Assembly: GCA_004556345.1 (NCBI GenBank)
Contig: SFHQ01000037.1
Location: forward strand, 1 to 15,135
Source: Clostridiales bacterium
GTDB taxonomy: Bacteria; Bacillota; Clostridia; Oscillospirales; Oscillospiraceae
Direction of reading: 5' to 3'
DNA: 15,135 nt
The position numbers were made by a program, and so were the translations under genes. The notes under the pieces are model-generated. The model searched no databases, had not been told where the DNA came from, and saw nothing but the letters and a program-made list of their open reading frames with translations. Below, piece by piece: positions 11,575 through 15,135 of the stretch (position 1 is its first letter; each line of letters opens with the position of its first letter).

Positions 11575-13824
11575 ATGGCAAGAAAAAAATCCCCTGACCA
11601 AACGAAAAAACGAACCAACCCTGAGGGCATCATGGGCCTGCACGCCGAGGTGGTGGAGCAGCCCATCACCGACACCTTAGAGATCAATTATATGCCCTAC
11701 GCCATGAGCGTCATCATCTCCCGCGCCATTCCGGAGATCGACGGCTTCAAGCCCTCCCACCGGAAGCTGCTGTACACCATGTACCAGATGAAGCTGCTCA
11801 GCGCAGGCCGCACCAAGTCCGCCAACGTGGTCGGCGCGACCATGAAGCTCAACCCCCACGGTGACGGGGCCATTTACGAGACCATGGTCCGCCTCTCCAG
11901 GGGCTACGGTGCCCTGCTCCACCCCCCGGTGGACTCCAAGGGCAACTTCGGCAAGGTCTACTCCCGCGACATGGCCTACGCCGCCTCCCGGTACACGGAG
12001 GTAAAGCTGGACGGCATCTGCGAAGAGCTGTTTCGGGACATCGACAAAAACGTGGTGGATTTTGTCCCCAATTATGACGGCACCCTCACCGAGCCGATCC
12101 TGCTGCCCACCACCTTCCCCAATATCCTGGTCTCCGCCAACATGGGCATCGCCGTGGGCATGGCCTCGAACCTCTGCGGGTTTAACCTGGCCGAGGTCTG
12201 CCAGGCCACCATCGCCCGCATCAAGGACCCCCAGGCCGATCTCCTGGAGACCCTGAAAGCCCCTGATTTCCCCACCGGCGGCCAGCTCCTCTATGACCGG
12301 AAAGAGCTGGAGAGCATCTACCGCACCGGCCGCGGGTCCTTCAAGGTCCGGGCCAAGTGGCGGTATCTCAAGGCCGAAAATCTCATCGAGATCTATGAGA
12401 TCCCCTACACCACCACCGCCGAGGCCATCCTGGACAAAGTGGCCGAACTGATCAAGTCCGGCAAGGTCCGGGAGGTCGCCGACATGCGCGACGAGACGGA
12501 CCTGTCCGGCCTGAAGCTGGCCATCGACCTCAAGCGCGGCACCGACCCGGACAAGCTCATGCAGAAGCTGTTCCGCGCCACCCCCTTGCAGGATTCCTTC
12601 GCCTGCAACTTCAACATCCTGGTGGATGGGATGCCCAAGGTCATGGGCGTGGGCGAGATCCTGGACCGCTGGACGGAATGGCGCTCCGGCTGTGTCCGCC
12701 GCGCAGCCCAGCACACCTTAGAGCAGAAGCAGGACAAGCTCCACCTGCTGAAAGGCTTGGGTGCCATCCTGCTGGACATCGACAAGGCCATCGCCATCAT
12801 CCGCAACACCGAGCAGGACAACCTGGTCGTGCCCAACCTGATGGAGGGCTTTGGCCTGGACAAGATCCAAGCCGAATATGTAGCTGACCTGCGCCTGCGG
12901 AACATCAACAAGGAATATATTCTGCGGCGCACCGCCGAGACGGAGCAGCTGGAAAAGGACATCGCCGACTTAACGGACCTCATCGCCAAGCCCGCCCGCA
13001 TCCGCCGGGAGATCATCAAGCAGCTCCAGGCCGTGGCGAAGAAATACGGCGAGGACCGCCGCACCGAGATCGTCCTGCTGGAGCAGCTGGCGGAGGAGGC
13101 CCCGGAGACGGAGGAGATCCCCGCGACCCCCATCCACCTTTTCCTCTCCAAGCAGGGCTACTTCAAAAAGATCTCCCCCCAGTCCCTCCGCATGTCCGGG
13201 GAGCAGAAGTACAAGGAGGGCGACGGCCCCGCCTTCCACTGGGAGACCACCACGGCCGCCGAGCTGCTCTTCTTCACCAACCGGCAGCAGTGCTACAAGG
13301 CCTTCGCCTACACCTTTGATGACAGCAAGGCCAGCGTCCTGGGCGACTATCTCCCCGCCAAGCTGGAGATGGACGAGGGCGAGACCATCCTCTGGGCGGG
13401 TCTGGCCGGGGATTACACCGGCACCTTGCTCTTCTTCTTTGAAAACGGCAAAGTGGCCCGCGTGCCCCTGTCGGCCTACCAGACCGTGACCCGCCGGAAA
13501 AAGCTCACCGGGGCCTACTCCGACAAGAGCCCCCTGAAAGACGTGCTCTTCCTGCCGGAGGGCACCGAGGAGGAGATCGTGCTCTACTCGACGGAGGGCC
13601 GCGCCCTGCTCTTCCAGACCGACGGCATCCCGGTCAAGGCCACCCGCTCCTCCCAGGGCGTGCAGGTGATGACCCTGAAAAAGTCGTATAAGGCCGAGCA
13701 CGCCCTGCCCCTGGCCCAGACCAAGATCGTGAACCGATCCCGCTACCGCGCCCGCAGTCTCCCCGCCGCCGGGGCCTTGGTGAAGGCCGAGGACCAGGGG
13801 GACACGCAGATGAGCCTGCTATGA
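11575..13824 (+). CDS. Type IIA DNA topoisomerase, A (breakage-reunion) subunit, divergent GyrA/ParC
   Basis: The 749-residue partner of the B subunit cuts and reseals DNA through the catalytic tyrosine Y140, preceded by R139 (AASRYTEVKL). INYMPYAMSVIISRAIPEID and GFKPSHRKLLYTM open the winged-helix domain. The quinolone-contact region reads KLNPHGDGAIYETM (91-104), with G98 in place of the usual Ser and E102 at the Asp/Glu position; N93 replaces the first His of HPHGD. GIAVGMASNLCGFNLAEV differs from the usual GMAT-NIPPHNL. Residues of about 455-500 form the coiled-coil region, and the remaining C-terminal part is a short beta-pinwheel-like domain without a clear GyrA box (QRRGGKG), which favours a topoisomerase-IV-like enzyme. 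AAGGAGG lies 12 bases before the ATG, a rather long gap. The stop overlaps the lipoprotein gene start. Confidence 0.92.
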   Translation: MARKKSPDQTKKRTNPEGIMGLHAEVVEQPITDTLEINYMPYAMSVIISRAIPEIDGFKPSHRKLLYTMYQMKLLSAGRTKSANVVGATMKLNPHGDGAIYETMVRLSRGYGALLHPPVDSKGNFGKVYSRDMAYAASRYTEVKLDGICEELFRDIDKNVVDFVPNYDGTLTEPILLPTTFPNILVSANMGIAVGMASNLCGFNLAEVCQATIARIKDPQADLLETLKAPDFPTGGQLLYDRKELESIYRTGRGSFKVRAKWRYLKAENLIEIYEIPYTTTAEAILDKVAELIKSGKVREVADMRDETDLSGLKLAIDLKRGTDPDKLMQKLFRATPLQDSFACNFNILVDGMPKVMGVGEILDRWTEWRSGCVRRAAQHTLEQKQDKLHLLKGLGAILLDIDKAIAIIRNTEQDNLVVPNLMEGFGLDKIQAEYVADLRLRNINKEYILRRTAETEQLEKDIADLTDLIAKPARIRREIIKQLQAVAKKYGEDRRTEIVLLEQLAEEAPETEEIPATPIHLFLSKQGYFKKISPQSLRMSGEQKYKEGDGPAFHWETTTAAELLFFTNRQQCYKAFAYTFDDSKASVLGDYLPAKLEMDEGETILWAGLAGDYTGTLLFFFENGKVARVPLSAYQTVTRRKKLTGAYSDKSPLKDVLFLPEGTEEEIVLYSTEGRALLFQTDGIPVKATRSSQGVQVMTLKKSYKAEHALPLAQTKIVNRSRYRARSLPAAGALVKAEDQGDTQMSLL

Positions 13825-14543
13825 GACGGCAGAAAACACGCCCCCTGGCCCTGCTGCTGTCCCTGGGCCTGGTCCTGGGCCTAGCGGGCTGTGGGTCTAT
13901 GTTAGAGCGGAGCTACGCCTCCGTAACCCCCCACACCCAGTTCTCTGACGAATCCGACAGCGGCTCCGTCCTCCGGGCGGAGACCTACCAGGGCCTGGTC
14001 AGCGCCCTGCTGCATCTCGTCGAGCAGGGCGCAGAGAAGGGCGAGCTGCGGCTCTACCAATACAGCAGCGTCACCGGGGCCGCCGCCAGCGACGTGGACC
14101 AGGCCTGCTTGGAAGTCACCCAGGAGGACCCCTTAGGGGCCTACGCTGTGGACTACATTAAGTACGACGTGGAGCAGACGGTCTCCTACTATCAGATCAA
14201 CGTAAAGCTGGCCTACAACATCGACCCCAAGGAGCTGAAAGACGTCATCTCCGTCACCGGCAGCACCGCCGTCCGGCAGGAGCTGGAGGAGCTGCTCCCG
14301 GACCAGCCCCAAAAGGTCGTCTTCCGCATCGGCTACTTCTCGGCGGAAGACAGCGCCGCCACCCTCCGCCAAGCCGTCCAGGACGCCTATGACAACCAAT
14401 CCAGCCCCCTTCCGGCCTTGGAAAACATCAACGTCGCCCTCTATCCTGACCACGGCCAGCAGCGGGTGGCCGCCATCACCCTGACCTGGCAGACGCAGGA
14501 CCGGCAGACCGTGGAAAATATTTTGGGAAATTTGAAAAAATAG
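13821..14543 (+). CDS. Lipoprotein of unknown function, coupled to topoisomerase A gene
   Basis: The 240-residue protein has a lipoprotein signal: RRQKTR, a hydrophobic stretch and the lipobox LAGC with the lipidated C24, so it should sit on the outer face of the membrane. The mature part is mixed alpha/beta, with EDPLGAYAVDYIKYDVEQ and alternating hydrophobic strands (ISYFSAEDS-like, INVALYP, AITLTW); I do not recognise a family function. The ATG at 13821 overlaps the TGA of the topoisomerase gene (ATGA), indicating translational coupling. Its last codons are followed at once by the -35 of the tRNA promoter. It may have come from rearrangement, or it may simply be hitch-hiking on the operon. 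Confidence 0.8.
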   Translation: MRRQKTRPLALLLSLGLVLGLAGCGSMLERSYASVTPHTQFSDESDSGSVLRAETYQGLVSALLHLVEQGAEKGELRLYQYSSVTGAAASDVDQACLEVTQEDPLGAYAVDYIKYDVEQTVSYYQINVKLAYNIDPKELKDVISVTGSTAVRQELEELLPDQPQKVVFRIGYFSAEDSAATLRQAVQDAYDNQSSPLPALENINVALYPDHGQQRVAAITLTWQTQDRQTVENILGNLKK

Positions 14544-14544
14544 C

Positions 14545-14573
14545 TTGACTTTCCAGCGAGGGTATGATAGTAT
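14545..14573 (+). promoter_or_regulatory. Promoter of the tRNA-Gly gene
   Basis: TTGACT (14545-14550), a 17-base spacer and TAGTAT (14568-14573) with a preceding TGA forming an extended -10. The tRNA starts 13 bases after the -10. A TATACT at 14571-14576 is an alternative -10 with 20-base spacing. The -35 begins right after the stop codon of the lipoprotein gene. Confidence 0.65.
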
Positions 14574-14586
14574 ACTCCTTGCTGAT

Positions 14587-14662
14587 GCGAGTGTAGCTCA
14601 TCTGGTAGAGCGCCACCTTGCCAAGGTGGAGGTAGCGAGTTCGAGCCTCGTCACTCGCTCCA
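14587..14662 (+). tRNA. tRNA-Gly, anticodon GCC
   Basis: A complete cloverleaf is visible. The acceptor stem is GCGAGTG (14587-14593) with CACTCGC (14652-14658), the D stem GCTC/GAGC, the anticodon stem CCACC/GGTGG around TTGCCAA with anticodon GCC (14620-14622), a 5-base variable loop, and a T arm GCGAG/CTCGT around TTCGAGC with one G-U. The discriminator T is followed by an encoded CCA. It reads GGC and GGU glycine codons, the former abundant in this GC-rich genome. Confidence 0.97.
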
Positions 14663-14665
14663 TCC

Positions 14666-14699
14666 AAAAGAAGTCATCCAATCGGATGACTTCTTTTTT
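14666..14699 (+). terminator. Intrinsic terminator after tRNA-Gly
   Basis: AAAAGAAGTCATCC (14666-14679), loop AATC and GGATGACTTCTTTT (14684-14697) form a 14-base perfect stem ending in a T-run (14694-14699). It starts three bases after the tRNA CCA. Confidence 0.92.
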
Positions 14700-14715
14700 A
14701 TGCCTTATAAAACGA

Positions 14716-14744
14716 TTGAAGCAGGTCATGATACATGATATATT
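14716..14744 (+). promoter_or_regulatory. Promoter of the downstream ATPase gene
   Basis: TTGAAG (14716-14721), a 17-base spacer and TATATT (14739-14744, 5 of 6) preceded by TGA as an extended -10. A TCATG-ATA-CATGA inverted repeat (14726-14738) sits in the spacer and could be a repressor site. The leader would be about 40 bases. Confidence 0.6.
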
Positions 14745-14791
14745 AGAAAGAAAGACGAGCCTTTCGATCCAACACAGAGGAGGAAATGCAG

Positions 14792-15135
14792 ATGTACTTT
14801 GAGCGAGTTGTGATCCAAAATTTCAAAGCGATCCAAACGATGGAGCTGACCTTCACGCCAGGCGTCAACCTGCTCATCGGTGACAACGGCGTTGGAAAAA
14901 CCTCTGTACTGGAGGCCCTGACCGTTGCTCTGGGCGGATATTTGAATGGCATTACAGGCGTCACAGCAAAAGGGATCCAGCAAACTGACGTTCGGATCGA
15001 GCAGACACCCATTGCGGACGCTTCCATGGGGCTTCGTTATATTACCCCTGTGGACATTGAAAGCCAGGTTCGTATCGGAGAACAGGAATATCTTTGGCAC
15101 CGCTGCCGCCAAGATGAATCCGGCAACTCCAGAAC
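14792..15135 (+). CDS. AAA/SMC-type ATPase, N-terminal part (cut by window edge)
   Basis: The open frame covers 114 codons and exits the right edge. The ATG at 14792 is preceded by AGGAGG (14778-14783) 8 bases away; an in-frame ATG at 14786 is too close to that site. The protein starts MYFERVVIQNFKAIQTMELT and has a Walker A GDNGVGKTS (30-38) right after GVNLLI, the layout of RecF/SMC-like and OLD/PtuA-type ABC ATPases. The later DVRIEQ, ITPVDIES and YLWHRCRQDESGN segments resemble the DVR ... PV ... W-x-R pattern of COG3950-type ATPases, some of which work in Septu and retron defence systems. No partner gene is visible, so function is open. Codon use is less GC-rich than upstream genes. Confidence 0.85.
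   Translation, partial: MYFERVVIQNFKAIQTMELTFTPGVNLLIGDNGVGKTSVLEALTVALGGYLNGITGVTAKGIQQTDVRIEQTPIADASMGLRYITPVDIESQVRIGEQEYLWHRCRQDESGNSR

Noticed and set aside
11677..13701. Long minus-strand frames under the topoisomerase A gene
   Set aside because: Same shadow composition; the plus-strand gene has clear catalytic motifs.
14640..14662. Attachment-site repeat of the tRNA 3' end
   Set aside because: No second copy of this sequence was seen in the window, so integration at the tRNA stays a hypothesis only.
14726..15112. 128-codon minus-strand frame near the right end
   Set aside because: Opposite a well-initiated ATPase frame with Walker A; no ribosome site or homology that I recognise.

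Overview
The window reads as a chromosomal segment of a high-GC, endospore-forming, Gram-positive member of the Clostridia. An Oscillospiraceae-type gut bacterium (Flavonifractor/Oscillibacter/Intestinimonas-like) is the best guess, but this is inference. Supporting signs are the sporulation gene bofA next to a yaaL-family gene, an S-layer-homology (SLH) surface protein, strong AGGAGG ribosome-binding sites, a divergent clostridial-type type IIA topoisomerase pair, and a tRNA-Gly with an encoded CCA. The bulk (about 470-14540) is GC-rich. Both ends (about 1-360 and 14660-15135) are visibly poorer in GC and look like accessory DNA.

Layout. Positions 1-374, minus strand: a promoter drives a 78-residue small protein overlapped by ATGA with the first 20 codons of a HipA-like kinase gene that leaves the window, so this is a candidate toxin-antitoxin module. 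Positions 404-3565, plus strand: a three-gene operon encodes a cysteine-rich SCP2-like protein, an iron-type alcohol dehydrogenase and a class-3-like aldehyde dehydrogenase. Together they could interconvert an alcohol, an aldehyde and an acid, with the SCP2-like protein possibly holding a lipid substrate. Positions 3555-4868, minus strand: yaaL-family gene, bofA, and a membrane-anchored protein with a glycosyl-hydrolase-like (DUF4015-type) segment. The last gene overlaps the aldehyde dehydrogenase gene tail to tail.

Positions 5012-7374, plus strand: an extended -10 promoter, a 5'-leader stem-loop, a 734-residue surface protein (signal peptide, two Big_2 Ig-like domains, three SLH domains) and a strong intrinsic terminator. 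Positions 7388-14543, plus strand: a consensus-like promoter precedes five co-directional genes. These are a GyrB/ParE-like topoisomerase subunit, a secreted protein with a copper-amine-oxidase-N-like domain, a small membrane protein with a CxxC pair, a GyrA/ParC-like subunit, and a lipoprotein whose start overlaps the previous stop. Splitting the topoisomerase subunits with cell-surface genes is the most unusual arrangement here. Two strong hairpins without U-tracts sit in the gaps of this cluster and may adjust the relative output of its genes.

Positions 14545-14699 hold a self-contained tRNA-Gly(GCC) unit with its own promoter and terminator. Right after it, a lower-GC gene with its own promoter starts an AAA/SMC-type ATPase (Walker A visible) that is cut by the window end. 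It may be the first gene of a defence or other accessory system, but only 114 codons are visible. No stretch longer than 300 bases lacks a gene. No CRISPR array, insertion sequence or rRNA was seen.
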